A stretch of DNA of 64,000 nucleotides from Leifsonia sp. Root1293 (GCF_001425325.1 NZ_LMEH01000001.1:258361-322360), one strand, 5' to 3'; numbered from the stretch's first letter, positions 54,680 to 63,133 are shown. Made by a program: numbers and translations. The notes: generated from the sequence alone by a model not told the origin.

Positions 54680-55528
54680 TCAGGTCGTCGCCAGCTCGTT
54701 CCAGAAGGCCACCAGCTCGGCCGTCATGGCCTCGGGCTGTTCGAGCGGAACCAGGGTGCGGGCGCCCGTCACCGTCACCGACCGCACGAGAGACCCGGCG
54801 GCTGCAGCTGACCGTTCGGCATCGGCCGGGCTCCAGTCGCCCCGATCGTCCGAGGCGACGAAGAGGCTCGGCACTCCGATGCGCGGCATGAGGTGCGAGA
54901 CGTCGACCCGATCGAGGATGAACGACCGCAGGGCGAAGCTCATGCTGCGCCGGCCGGGACGCAGCAGGCTCTCGATGACGAGAGTTCGACGAGCGGGATT
55001 CCCGGCTGACTTCTCGGTCAGCATCGCGTCGATCACGGCCGACCGTACCGGTCCGACGGGCCCGGCAACGCGCAGAAGCGGTGCGAGCAGTTCGATCCGG
55101 CTCCGCAATCGAGGTGAGATGGCCTCGACGGGAGAGCTGATGGCCACGAGAGAGCGCAGCACCCCGGGTTCGACCGCGAGCTCGTAGCCGACGTGACCGC
55201 CGAAGGCATTGCCCACCCAGTCGACAGGGCGATCGCCCAGCGCCTCGAGGACGTCGCGAGCGGCCCCCGCGGCCTCGGCGATGGTGCTGCGTCGGCGGAG
55301 CGGCTCGCTCACGCCGAGCCCGGGGGGATCGATCAGCACGAAGAGCCTGGTCGGGCAGGCACGGAGAAGAAGCGGCAGCATCCCGTCCCAGGTGTGACTG
55401 TCGACGAACATGGAGGACCACAGGACCGTCGGGTCTCCGTCGTCGGGTCCGACGAGACGGACCGAGAGTCGTCCGAGTCGAGTGGGGAAGGTCTGCAGGC
55501 GGTAATTCGGAGTTAGTGAGGTTGACAT
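54680..55528 (-). CDS. Alpha/beta-hydrolase-fold protein without catalytic Ser and His
   Basis: The 282-residue protein has the alpha/beta-hydrolase pattern throughout (FVLIDPPGLGVSEPL; DVLEALGDRPVDWVGN; SLFVASDDRGDWSP). The nucleophile elbow, normally GxSxG, reads GNAFG with Ala108, and the usual His near the C-terminus (GxGHxxxLEQP) is Thr258 in ARTLVPLEQP. Both codons were checked in the sequence. It should not be an ester hydrolase; a binding or regulatory role is possible. It is divergent from a TetR regulator with overlapping promoter elements. Confidence 0.85.
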   Translation of the reverse strand: MSTSLTPNYRLQTFPTRLGRLSVRLVGPDDGDPTVLWSSMFVDSHTWDGMLPLLLRACPTRLFVLIDPPGLGVSEPLRRRSTIAEAAGAARDVLEALGDRPVDWVGNAFGGHVGYELAVEPGVLRSLVAISSPVEAISPRLRSRIELLAPLLRVAGPVGPVRSAVIDAMLTEKSAGNPARRTLVIESLLRPGRRSMSFALRSFILDRVDVSHLMPRIGVPSLFVASDDRGDWSPADAERSAAAAGSLVRSVTVTGARTLVPLEQPEAMTAELVAFWNELATT

Positions 55529-55536
55529 GAAAGTTG

Positions 55537-55546
55537 ATGTTAGCCT
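55537..55546. promoter_or_regulatory. Overlapping divergent -10 boxes of hydrolase-fold and TetR genes
   Basis: TAACAT on the minus strand (55537-55542) is eight bases from the hydrolase-fold ATG, and TAGCCT on the plus strand (55541-55546) is seven bases from the TetR ATG at 55554. The two boxes overlap by two bases, so the promoters should exclude each other. A TTGACA at 55522-55527 is also present, but its spacing to TAGCCT is only 13. Confidence 0.4.
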
Positions 55547-55553
55547 GATTTAC

Positions 55554-56156
55554 ATGAAAGCGCGAGAGTCGGGCGGCGCCAGGGAGTACCGCATGGCCGC
55601 ACGGGCGGAGTCGGCGGAGCAGACCGGGGAGCGCATCGTCGATGCCATGCTCGCCCGCCTCCGCGATACGCCCTACGAGCGCATCCGGCTCGACGACATA
55701 GCGGCGGATGCAGGCGTGAGCGTGCAGACTGTCATCCGACGCTTCGACGGCAAGGCGGGTCTCATGACCGCGGTGGTGGGGCGCGAGCTCGGACGGATCG
55801 TCGCCGCCCGCGACGCTGCAGAGCACGACTCGGTCGCGAGAACCGTGACGGCCCTCGTCGAGCACTACGAGGTGTACGCCGAACTGATCCTGAAGACCTA
55901 TTCCGAGGCGCCGCTGGTTCCCGGTCTCGCGGAACTCGTCGCTCGAGGACGGGCGTACCACGTCGACTGGTGCCGACGCACCTTCGAGCGCCACCTGGAC
56001 CCCAGCCTCGACGCCCAGACCCGCCGGCTGCGACTGGCCCAGATCGTGGCCGTCTGCGATGCGACGACCTGGCGCATCCTGCGCTTCGACGGCGGCCTCA
56101 CCCCGGGCGAGACCGAACGAGCCCTCGGCGAACTCCTCGCGCCTCTCCTCGACTGA
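55554..56156 (+). CDS. TetR/AcrR family transcriptional regulator
   Basis: From ATG 55554 the product is 200 residues; a start at 55527 would overlap the divergent gene. The helix-turn-helix lies at about residues 40-62 (RIRLDDIAADAGVSVQTVIRRF), followed by the helical ligand-binding domain. TetR proteins usually repress the neighbouring gene and themselves, here the divergent hydrolase-fold gene. The 25-base gap is AT-rich and contains the repeated word ACATGAAAG (55525 and 55552). Confidence 0.88.
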   Translation: MKARESGGAREYRMAARAESAEQTGERIVDAMLARLRDTPYERIRLDDIAADAGVSVQTVIRRFDGKAGLMTAVVGRELGRIVAARDAAEHDSVARTVTALVEHYEVYAELILKTYSEAPLVPGLAELVARGRAYHVDWCRRTFERHLDPSLDAQTRRLRLAQIVAVCDATTWRILRFDGGLTPGETERALGELLAPLLD

Positions 56157-56274
56157 CCGCGCCGGGCACAGCGTCCTGACCGCCGTGAGAACACTCTCAC
56201 CGCCCAGGGGGTTGCCCCACCGGCTCGCACGGCTCAGGGTGGAAGGACTGCATTCGGAGGCGAGGAGGCCATCA

Positions 56275-56976
56275 GTGTTCAAGTCCGCTGCGGCCATCGC
56301 CATCGCTGCCGGTGGTGTCCTCGTCGTGAGCGGTCTGTCCGCCGGCCTCGTCGCGCTGCAGAATGCGTTCGAGGTGGGGGAGTCTCCCGCCCAGACGATC
56401 GGCGTCGACGCCGTGACGGGGGAGAAGCCCGCCGCCGAGCCCACTCCGAAGCCGGACCCCGAGCCGGAGGCTCCACCAGCGGTCGTGCCCGTCGTGGCCG
56501 ATCCGGTTCCCGTTGCTGAATCCGCTCCCGATCGAGCCGGGCCAGCCCCCGACGGCCAGGGTCGCGTCGATTCCGCCCCGGGCGACGGTACCCGCGGCGT
56601 TGAGGACGCCACGACCTCCGCGACGGAACCTCCGGTGCAGCCATCGGTGCCGACGCCCGAGAGCGCTGTGCCGCAGGGCGAGACCACGATCCCGCAGGAC
56701 GAGCCGACCGACCGAAGCCCGGCGTCGACGTCAGGCGCGGTCGCTGAGGATGCCGGCACCGAGGTCGACGGGAGTGGTGGAGGCGAGCGATTCGACGGCC
56801 TTGATCGGGACGGCGGCGATCGGGACGGCCGTGTCGGCGACGGCGACGGACTCGTTCGCGACGCCCATCGCGGCGAACGCGAGGACCGCGGAGACCGCGA
56901 CCGTGACCGTGACCGTGACCGTGGGAACGATCGCGGCTGGTCCGGGCGCGACGGGCGCGACGGACGCGGCGACTGA
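56275..56976 (+). CDS. Pro/Glu/Asp-rich envelope protein, hypothetical
   Basis: The GTG at 56275 has GAGGAGG six bases upstream, which fixes the frame although longer open frames exist on both strands. The 233-residue product begins with a signal-anchor helix (SAAAIAIAAGGVLVVSGLSAG), then a long region rich in Pro, Glu, Val and Thr, and a C-terminal tail of alternating Asp, Arg and Gly, partly built from a 6-base tandem repeat. No domain is recognised. It is convergent with the two-component system. It may be a wall-spanning linker. Confidence 0.65.
   Translation: MFKSAAAIAIAAGGVLVVSGLSAGLVALQNAFEVGESPAQTIGVDAVTGEKPAAEPTPKPDPEPEAPPAVVPVVADPVPVAESAPDRAGPAPDGQGRVDSAPGDGTRGVEDATTSATEPPVQPSVPTPESAVPQGETTIPQDEPTDRSPASTSGAVAEDAGTEVDGSGGGERFDGLDRDGGDRDGRVGDGDGLVRDAHRGEREDRGDRDRDRDRDRGNDRGWSGRDGRDGRGD
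56893..56922 (+). repeat. Hexanucleotide tandem repeat GACCGT
   Basis: One GACCGC and four GACCGT units lie head to tail and code for alternating Asp-Arg in the tail of the envelope protein. The 6-base unit keeps the frame when copies are gained or lost. Confidence 0.9.
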
Positions 56977-57011
56977 GCCTCGCTCGGCGTTCCACCCGTC
57001 GCCCGGCGCGA

Positions 57012-57689
57012 TCACGGGCGCCCGCCGAGAGGCGCGAAGCGATAGCCGAGTCCGCGCACGGTCTGGAAGTAGCCGACCCCGATCTTGTTGCGGAGATACC
57101 TCACATACACGTCGACGACGTTGGTGCCGGGGTCGTGGTCGTAGCCCCACACCGTGCGCAGCAGTTCGTCCCGGCTGAGCACCCTGTCCGGATTGCGCAG
57201 GAACTCCTCGGCGAGGGCGAACTCCCGCGCCGACAGCTCGATGGTCGCGCCGCCCACGGTGATGCGCCGACCGCGAACGTCGAGCTCGAGGTCACCGGCC
57301 ACGAGGAGGGGGACATCCGTCGTCGGCATCGCGTCGCGCAGCCGGGCGCGGATGCGGGCGAGCAACTCGTCGAAGCGGAACGGCTTGGCCATGTAGTCGT
57401 TGGCGCCGCTCTCGAGGCCGGCAACGGTGTCGCGGCCGGAGTCGCGCGCCGTCAGGATGATCACCGGAACCCCGATGCCCTCTGCTCGGAGCATCCTGAG
57501 CACCTCGAATCCGTCCAGGCGGGGGAGCCCGATGTCGAGCAGCACCAGGTCGAAGCCGCCACCTCTCACCTCGGCCATGGCCGACACGCCGTCGGCGACG
57601 GTCTCGACCTCGTAGCCGGCAGCGCGCAGTCCCTTCTCGACGAACGAGGAGATGCGCTGCTCGTCTTCCGCCATCAGGATGCGGCTCAT
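57012..57689 (-). CDS. OmpR-family response regulator
   Basis: From ATG 57689 the product is 225 residues. The receiver domain has Asp8-Asp9-type acidic residues (MAEDEQR), the phosphorylation site Asp52 in LVLLDIGLPRLDG and Lys in YMAKPF; the C-terminal winged helix (LSAREFALAEEFL, then VDVYVRYLRNKIG) binds DNA. The start overlaps the histidine kinase stop (ATGA), so the two are coupled, with the kinase first. Targets are unknown. Confidence 0.95.
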   Translation of the reverse strand: MSRILMAEDEQRISSFVEKGLRAAGYEVETVADGVSAMAEVRGGGFDLVLLDIGLPRLDGFEVLRMLRAEGIGVPVIILTARDSGRDTVAGLESGANDYMAKPFRFDELLARIRARLRDAMPTTDVPLLVAGDLELDVRGRRITVGGATIELSAREFALAEEFLRNPDRVLSRDELLRTVWGYDHDPGTNVVDVYVRYLRNKIGVGYFQTVRGLGYRFAPLGGRP

Positions 57690-59323
57690 CGGCGGCGCCC
57701 CTTGCCGGACGAGGCTCCCGGCCCGATGATGGCGTCGAAGTCGACCCCAGTGTCGAGCGCGCCGAGTGGGTCGCCGTCGGGGGATGCGGCCTCTGGGGTC
57801 TGCACGGGTCCGGAGTCGGCCCCGGATTCGGCGGGGCCGACAGCGACCCCGGTGTCGCCGGCGCCGGGGTCGGGCCGAGGCACCTGCCCGTCGACGAGGG
57901 GCAGTCGGATCGCGAACCGGGACCCGGAGCCGAGAGTGCTCTCGAGCAGCACGGAACCGTCGTGGGCCTCGGCGATCGCCGCAACGATGGCGAGGCCGAG
58001 CCCTGAACCCTCGATGCCCCTGCCCTCCTGCACCCTGATGAAGCGATCGAAGATCCGCTCGCGCGCTTCGTCGGGAATGCCGACGCCCTCGTCGAGCACC
58101 CACAGTTCGACGGCCGGCCTGCCCGAGGCATCCGTCACCACCGATGACCCGATCTCGATCGGCGTGAATGTGGCGGAGTACTTCGCCGCATTGTCGGCCA
58201 GTTGCAGCCAGCCCTGGGTGAGGCGGGCTGCATCGACGGATGCCTCCACCTCGGCCACCTCGCCGAGCAGCCACGCGTGCGTGCCGCTCAGCATCGACGC
58301 CTTCTGATGCACCATCTCGGTGAGTTCGGCGATGTCGGTGGGGGCGGGGCGCACGAAGTCGGGGTTGCTGCTCTTCACGAGCAGCCCGATGTCGACGACC
58401 AGAGTGTCCATGCGATCGAGCTCGTCGATGGCGATGTCGCGGGTGGCTCGAACGTCGTCCGGCGCATCGGGGTCCATCAGTTCCAGGTGACCGCGGACGA
58501 TGGTGAGCGGCGTCTTGAGCTCGTGGCTGACGTCGTCGAGCAGGCGGCGCTGGCCGAGGAAGCTGTTCTCGAGGCGGTCGAGCATGGTGTTCACGGTTCT
58601 GGTCAGGTCGGAGACGTCGTCTGTGCCCGACACCGGGATGCGCTCGGACAGGTCGGAGACCGAGATGCGTGCTGCGGTCTCGGTCACCGAGCGGATCGGT
58701 CGAAGCAGCCGGCCGGAGACGAACCAGCCCACGAGCGCGATCACCAAGAGGGCTCCGGATGCGACGACGGCGTAGGTGGTGAAGGCATCGCGCACCTCGG
58801 CGAGCTCGGCGCTCACGTTGTAGGCCGCCACGTAGAGGCCGGTCTGGGGATCGCCCTCGATCGAGACCGGAACGACGACGTAGCGCAGGGTCCCGGCGTC
58901 GGCGTCGATGGTTCCGACCACGGCCTGGTCGCTGCGGGAGTCGGAGAGCACGCGGGCGAGGAACGCGGGATCGTCGTCGAGCCGGAAGGGCAGGTCGGCC
59001 GCTGGCACCAGGGCTGCGGCGCCGTCGATGATGCCGAGAGTGCTCTCGTTGGTGTCGGGGATGACCCTGGCCATCGCCGTGGTCAGAAGGTCCCGCACGC
59101 TCGAGGGGAGTCCGCCTTCTGCATCGCCCGTCGTCGCCGCCAACCTGATGTCGTCGGCCGTCGCAGCGAGTCGGGAGTCGATCTGGGCGAGCACCCGTTC
59201 CCGCTGCACGAAGATCGTGACCACGCCGGCGACGGTCATCCCGAGGGCCGTGACGACGAGGATCGACACGACGATGCGCATGCGCACCGAGCGCGCGACA
59301 TCACGCAGTCGGATCGACTCCAC
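57686..59323 (-). CDS. Sensor histidine kinase
   Basis: The 545-residue protein starts at GTG 59323. It has a membrane helix at about residues 13-36, a sensor domain outside the cell, a second helix at about 168-190, a HAMP domain (RLLRPIRSVTETAARISVSDLSERIPVSG), the phosphoacceptor His267 in LLDDVSHELKTPLT, and an ATPase domain (LADNAAKYS, LWVLDEGVGIP, GSGLGLAIVAAIAEAHDG). A Pro/Asp/Gly-rich C-terminal tail of about 60 residues is extra to the family. It phosphorylates the response regulator next door. Confidence 0.95.
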   Translation of the reverse strand: MESIRLRDVARSVRMRIVVSILVVTALGMTVAGVVTIFVQRERVLAQIDSRLAATADDIRLAATTGDAEGGLPSSVRDLLTTAMARVIPDTNESTLGIIDGAAALVPAADLPFRLDDDPAFLARVLSDSRSDQAVVGTIDADAGTLRYVVVPVSIEGDPQTGLYVAAYNVSAELAEVRDAFTTYAVVASGALLVIALVGWFVSGRLLRPIRSVTETAARISVSDLSERIPVSGTDDVSDLTRTVNTMLDRLENSFLGQRRLLDDVSHELKTPLTIVRGHLELMDPDAPDDVRATRDIAIDELDRMDTLVVDIGLLVKSSNPDFVRPAPTDIAELTEMVHQKASMLSGTHAWLLGEVAEVEASVDAARLTQGWLQLADNAAKYSATFTPIEIGSSVVTDASGRPAVELWVLDEGVGIPDEARERIFDRFIRVQEGRGIEGSGLGLAIVAAIAEAHDGSVLLESTLGSGSRFAIRLPLVDGQVPRPDPGAGDTGVAVGPAESGADSGPVQTPEAASPDGDPLGALDTGVDFDAIIGPGASSGKGRRR

Positions 59324-59329
59324 CCGCCA

Positions 59330-59335
59330 ATTATC
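59330..59335 (-). promoter_or_regulatory. -10 box of leaderless histidine kinase transcript
   Basis: On the minus strand GATAAT lies six bases upstream of GTG 59323, the best -10 match among the leaderless candidates. Confidence 0.5.
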
Positions 59336-59386
59336 GCGACCTGCGTCGCCCCGCGCCGATGAGAGACCTCACATGATCATGCGAAG

Positions 59387-59414
59387 TTGACAAGAGATCA
59401 TTCTTCGATATATC
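59387..59414 (+). promoter_or_regulatory. PadR gene promoter with palindromic -10
   Basis: TTGACA (59387-59392) and TATATC (59409-59414) are 16 bases apart. The -10 is part of a perfect 10-base palindrome CGATATATCG (59406-59415). A repressor bound here would block RNA polymerase. Confidence 0.55.
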
Positions 59415-59423
59415 GTTAACCCA

Positions 59424-59440
59424 TCGTTGAAGTTCAACGA
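59424..59440. promoter_or_regulatory. 17-base perfect palindrome, candidate PadR operator
   Basis: TCGTTGAA and TTCAACGA form a perfect inverted repeat around a central G, just downstream of the expected transcription start of the PadR gene. PadR regulators bind palindromes of about this size and often repress themselves. Confidence 0.55.
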
Positions 59441-59485
59441 CGACTCTTCCAGAGCCATCACCTGTCCCGCTCGTCGGGAGGAAGG

Positions 59486-60112
59486 ATGCAAGCGCTCATG
59501 AAACGCGAACATTTCGAACACATCAGCAAGACCGGCCGCCAGTTCCCCGAGGGCGCCCGGTTCCACCACGACGACCCCCGCGGCCGCGGCCGCGGCGGAT
59601 TCGGCCCGGGCTTCGGCCCCGGCGGATTCGGACCATGGGGTGCAGCCTGGGGCGCACCCGGCGGAGGTCGGCGTCGCCCGAAGGGCGACATCAGGGCGGC
59701 GATCCTGTCGCTGCTCGGCGAGACCGAGTCACTGAACGGCTACGCCATCATGAAGGCGATCGGCGAGAAGACCGACGGCGGCTGGCGTGCCAGCCCCGGA
59801 TCGGTCTACCCGACGCTGCAGCAGCTCGTCGACGAGGGACTCATCATCCCGAAGGGCGAGGGCCGCGGCACCGAGTTCGGCCTGACCGACGAGGGTCGCT
59901 CCTACGTCGCCGAGAACACCGAAGACCTCGAGAAGGCGTGGGCCTCGGTTCCGCGTCCCAGCGAATCGGCCACGGAGCTCTTCGAGAGCGTCGGCCGACT
60001 CATGGGGGTCGTCGGTCAGTTCCGGCACGGCGCGACGGATGCCCAGCGCACCGCCGCGGTCGAGAAGCTCGACGAGGCGCGTCGTGCCCTCTACCTGATC
60101 CTCGCCGACTGA
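59486..60112 (+). CDS. PadR family transcriptional regulator
   Basis: The 208-residue protein starts at ATG 59486 behind GGGAGGAAGG; a second ATG at 59498 is possible. A Gly/Phe/Pro/Trp-rich disordered stretch (about residues 30-68) precedes the winged helix (IRAAILSLLGETESLNGYAI, then GSVYPTLQQLVDEGLI), followed by a C-terminal dimer helix. PadR proteins repress phenolic or drug-efflux genes or respond to envelope stress. Two palindromes in its own promoter suggest autorepression; the target outside this gene is not obvious. Confidence 0.92.
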   Translation: MQALMKREHFEHISKTGRQFPEGARFHHDDPRGRGRGGFGPGFGPGGFGPWGAAWGAPGGGRRRPKGDIRAAILSLLGETESLNGYAIMKAIGEKTDGGWRASPGSVYPTLQQLVDEGLIIPKGEGRGTEFGLTDEGRSYVAENTEDLEKAWASVPRPSESATELFESVGRLMGVVGQFRHGATDAQRTAAVEKLDEARRALYLILAD

Positions 60113-60125
60113 TTCGGTGAGATCC

Positions 60126-60153
60126 CGCCGCCACCTCTTCTGGGGTGGCGGCG
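60126..60153 (+). terminator. Hairpin after the PadR gene
   Basis: CGCCGCCACC and GGTGGCGGCG pair perfectly around an 8-base loop, starting 13 bases after the PadR stop. There is no T-run, which is common in high-GC actinobacteria. Confidence 0.55.
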
Positions 60154-60166
60154 ATGCACGATCGAG

Positions 60167-60192
60167 ACGGGAGCGGTTCAGGCCGCTCCCGT
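60167..60192 (+). terminator. Second hairpin before the lipoprotein gene
   Basis: ACGGGAGCGG and CCGCTCCCGT pair perfectly around a 6-base loop, ten bases upstream of the -10 box of the lipoprotein gene. It could end read-through from the PadR gene or act in control of the next promoter. Confidence 0.45.
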
Positions 60193-60201
60193 TCTCGTTG
60201 G

Positions 60202-60207
60202 TAGCGT
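60202..60207 (+). promoter_or_regulatory. -10 box of leaderless lipoprotein gene
   Basis: TAGCGT is seven bases before GTG 60215. Confidence 0.4.
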
Positions 60208-60214
60208 CACGATC

Positions 60215-61228
60215 GTGAAGACTCTCATCGCCGGCGTCGTGGCCGTGCTCCTCTCCGCGGCACTCTCCGGCTGCACGACCTCGACGAGTGAGCCGATGCA
60301 GCCCGTCGTCTCGAATGCTCCCGCCCCGCGCCCGACGCCGGCCGTCGTCACGCCGGCCGTCGCTGTCCCCACCGCCCCCGCCGCGGCATTCGGGGGCGAC
60401 TGCTCCGTCGTGGCCACGGAGGCCGAGATCTCCGATGCCACCGGCGGCCCGTCGGTGCTGCTGCTGCCATCCCCGGCGGATGCCGGCTATGCGGACTGGG
60501 CGATTCGCGGACTCGGCGGCATCCGGTGCACGTGGAGCAATGAAAGAAGCGATGGCGTCTGGGTGACCGTCGTCCCCGTCGCGACAGCCGGTCAGGACAT
60601 CATCGACGACGTGAGCCTCGGCCAGCCATACTGCTACGGCGCCTGCTCCTTCAGCACCACGGTCGGCGACTGGTGGTACGCCGGGGTGGTCTCCACCCCA
60701 GACGACTCCGGTATCGACCCGATGGTCGCCATCGACGATCTGGTGGCCGCCTTCGGGGCCAGGGCTGCGGCCAACGACGCCGTCGCCCCGACCCGGATCG
60801 ACGGCACCTGGGATGACGTGCCGGAGTGCGAGATCCTCGGCGAACGCGTCGACACGACGGCCCTGCTCGGCTCGGACCTCGAACCGACCCCGGGCAATGT
60901 GCCTGGCGAGGCCGGGCCGGGGTTCTACGGTTCCCTGAGAGCCGCGGACTACAGCGCCTGCTTCTGGGAGGGCGACGGGACGATGGCCGAGATCGGCCTG
61001 CTTCCCGGCGCCTGGTGGGCAGTGGACGAGCAGGCGGCCCTTCCGGGTGCCGTGGCCGTCGACGTTCCCGGCGCCGTCAGGGCCGTCCTCGTGCCGGGTG
61101 CGGATGACTTCGAGACCGACACCCTCTACGTCACCGACGGGGTCAACCTCGCCACGGCCAGCGGCGGGTACGGCACGGACCAGCTCGGCGCCCTCGCCGT
61201 CGCCGTGATGGCCGGCGTCGCAGACTGA
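60215..61228 (+). CDS. Hypothetical lipoprotein
   Basis: The 337-residue protein has a lipoprotein signal peptide with lipobox LSGC and Cys20 as the lipid site, then a Pro/Ala/Thr-rich linker to about residue 60. The rest contains two similar-looking halves, each with a CxxxxG...W pattern (GGDCSVVATEAEISDATGG and DDVPECEILGERVDTT), and paired cysteines (CYGACSF). No family is recognised. It is anchored on the outer face of the membrane. Confidence 0.8.
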   Translation: MKTLIAGVVAVLLSAALSGCTTSTSEPMQPVVSNAPAPRPTPAVVTPAVAVPTAPAAAFGGDCSVVATEAEISDATGGPSVLLLPSPADAGYADWAIRGLGGIRCTWSNERSDGVWVTVVPVATAGQDIIDDVSLGQPYCYGACSFSTTVGDWWYAGVVSTPDDSGIDPMVAIDDLVAAFGARAAANDAVAPTRIDGTWDDVPECEILGERVDTTALLGSDLEPTPGNVPGEAGPGFYGSLRAADYSACFWEGDGTMAEIGLLPGAWWAVDEQAALPGAVAVDVPGAVRAVLVPGADDFETDTLYVTDGVNLATASGGYGTDQLGALAVAVMAGVAD

Positions 61229-61252
61229 GATCGGGCGGCATCCGTCACTGCG

Positions 61253-61258
61253 TAAACT
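61253..61258 (+). promoter_or_regulatory. -10 box of leaderless proS
   Basis: TAAACT is six bases before GTG 61265. Confidence 0.45.
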
Positions 61259-61264
61259 GACCGG

Positions 61265-63028
61265 GTGCCTACACGTCTGACCAACTACTTCCTCCGCACC
61301 CTCCGCGAAGACCCCTCCGACGCCGAGGTGACGAGCCACCGCCTCCTCGTGCGGGCCGGCTACATCCGACGTCAGGCCCCCGGCGTGTTCGCCTGGCTGC
61401 CGATCGGCCTCAGGGTCAAAGAGAAGATCGAGCGCATCATCCGCGAGGAGATGACGAACGCCGGTGCCCATGAGGTGCACTTCCCGGCCCTGCTGCCGCG
61501 TGAGCCCTACGAGGCGACGGGCCGCTGGACCGAGTACGGCGACGGACTCTTCCGCCTCCAGGACCGCAAGGGTGCCGACTACCTGCTCGCGCCGACGCAC
61601 GAGGAGGTCTTCACCCTGCTCGTGAAGGACCTCTACAGCTCGTACAAGGACCTGCCGCTGTCGATCTACCAGATCCAGGACAAGTACCGCGACGAGGCGC
61701 GACCCCGCGCGGGCCTCCTCCGCGGCCGCGAATTCACCATGAAGGACGCGTACTCCTTCGACTACACGGATGCCGGCCTCGACGCGAGCTACCAGGCCCA
61801 GCGCGACGCCTACGAGCGCATCTTCACGCGCCTCGGACTCGAGTACGTCATCGTGAAGGCCGACGCCGGAGCCATGGGCGGCTCGAAGAGCGAGGAATTC
61901 CTGCACCCGACCGTCGTCGGCGAGGACACCTTCGTGCGGTCGGCCGGCGGATACGCGGCCAACGTCGAGGCCTACGTCACCGAGGTGCCGGATGCCCTCC
62001 CCATCGACGGCCTGCCCGCTGCGGTCGTCCTCGACTCGCCGAACACGCCCACCATCGCGACCCTGGTCGATCTCGCCAACGCCGAGTACCCCCGTCCCGA
62101 CGGTCGGGCGTGGACGGCGGCAGACACCCTCAAGAACGTCGTGCTGGCTCTCACGCACCTCGACGGCACCCGGGAACTGGTCGCCATCGGCCTGCCCGGC
62201 GACCGCGAGGTCGACATGAAGCGCGTCGAGGTGGCGTTCGCCCCGGCAGAGGCCGAGCCGGCGACCGAGGCCGACTTCGCCAAGAACCCCGCACTGGTCA
62301 AGGGCTACATCGGACCCTGGTCGCCGACGGGCGCCGTGCTCGGCGAGACGTCGGCATCGGGCATCCGGTTCCTGCTCGATCCCCGCGTCGTCGACGGCAC
62401 GGAGTGGATCACCGGCGCGAACCTCGACCAGAAGCACGTCTTCGGCCTGGTGGCCGGTCGCGACTTCATCGCCGACGGCACCGTCGAGGCCGCGGAGGTG
62501 CGCCCCGGCGACCCGGCTCCGGACGGATCCGGCCCTGTCGAGCTCGCCCGTGGCATGGAGATCGGCCACGTCTTCCAGCTCGGCCGCAAGTACGCCGAGG
62601 TCCTAGGACTCAAGGTGCTCGATGAGAACGGCAAGCTCGTCACCGTCACGATGGGTTCCTACGGCATCGGCGTGACCCGCATTCTCGCGATCATCGCCGA
62701 GGGCAACAATGACGACAAGGGCCTGGTGTGGCCCGCTGCCGTCTCGCCCTTCGACGTGTACGTCCTGGCGACAGGCAAGGACCCCGCCGCGTACTCCGCG
62801 GCGGAGCAGGTCTGCGCCGCCATCGAGGCGACGGGACGCTCCGTGCTCTACGACGACCGCCCCAAGGTCTCTCCCGGTGTGAAGTTCGGCGACGCGGAGC
62901 TCATCGGCATCCCGAAGATCGTGATCGCCGGGCGCGGTGTCGCCGAAGGCGTCGTGGAGCTGTGGGATCGAGCGACGGGGGAGCGCACTCCCGTCGCCAT
63001 CACCGAGGTCGCTGACGCGCTGGGCTGA
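61265..63028 (+). CDS. proS: Prolyl-tRNA synthetase
   Basis: The 587-residue class II synthetase is the bacterial type with an inserted editing domain (about residues 225-400). Motif 2 is seen in [21 protein letters not shown] followed by TMKDAYSFD, motif 3 in [12 protein letters not shown], and the anticodon-binding domain fills the C-terminus. The opening [20 protein letters not shown] is typical. It charges tRNA-Pro. It stands upstream of nusA, as in other actinobacteria, but no rimP gene lies between them. Confidence 0.97.
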   Translation: MPTRLTNYFLRTLREDPSDAEVTSHRLLVRAGYIRRQAPGVFAWLPIGLRVKEKIERIIREEMTNAGAHEVHFPALLPREPYEATGRWTEYGDGLFRLQDRKGADYLLAPTHEEVFTLLVKDLYSSYKDLPLSIYQIQDKYRDEARPRAGLLRGREFTMKDAYSFDYTDAGLDASYQAQRDAYERIFTRLGLEYVIVKADAGAMGGSKSEEFLHPTVVGEDTFVRSAGGYAANVEAYVTEVPDALPIDGLPAAVVLDSPNTPTIATLVDLANAEYPRPDGRAWTAADTLKNVVLALTHLDGTRELVAIGLPGDREVDMKRVEVAFAPAEAEPATEADFAKNPALVKGYIGPWSPTGAVLGETSASGIRFLLDPRVVDGTEWITGANLDQKHVFGLVAGRDFIADGTVEAAEVRPGDPAPDGSGPVELARGMEIGHVFQLGRKYAEVLGLKVLDENGKLVTVTMGSYGIGVTRILAIIAEGNNDDKGLVWPAAVSPFDVYVLATGKDPAAYSAAEQVCAAIEATGRSVLYDDRPKVSPGVKFGDAELIGIPKIVIAGRGVAEGVVELWDRATGERTPVAITEVADALG

Positions 63029-63058
63029 TCGCCGGTGACGGAGGGCCTCCGCATCGGG

Positions 63059-63064
63059 TAGCGT
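63059..63064 (+). promoter_or_regulatory. Candidate promoter of nusA
   Basis: TAGCGT, with GTGACG 18 bases upstream as a weak -35, would give a leader of about 63 bases that contains a small hairpin (CGACG/CGTCG, 63077-63092) and a strong GAGGAGG before ATG 63134. Unlike many other genes here, nusA would then have a leader. Confidence 0.35.
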
Positions 63065-63133
63065 AGAAGATCGGCTCGACGCATCCACGTCGTGCGAAAA
63101 GTGAATACGAGATCTGAATAGAGGAGGCCGGAG

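Noticed and set aside
54318-56759. 813-codon minus-strand open frame across ispG, hydrolase-fold and TetR genes
   Set aside because: It crosses three better-supported genes and its sequence is low in complexity; no ribosome site or domain.
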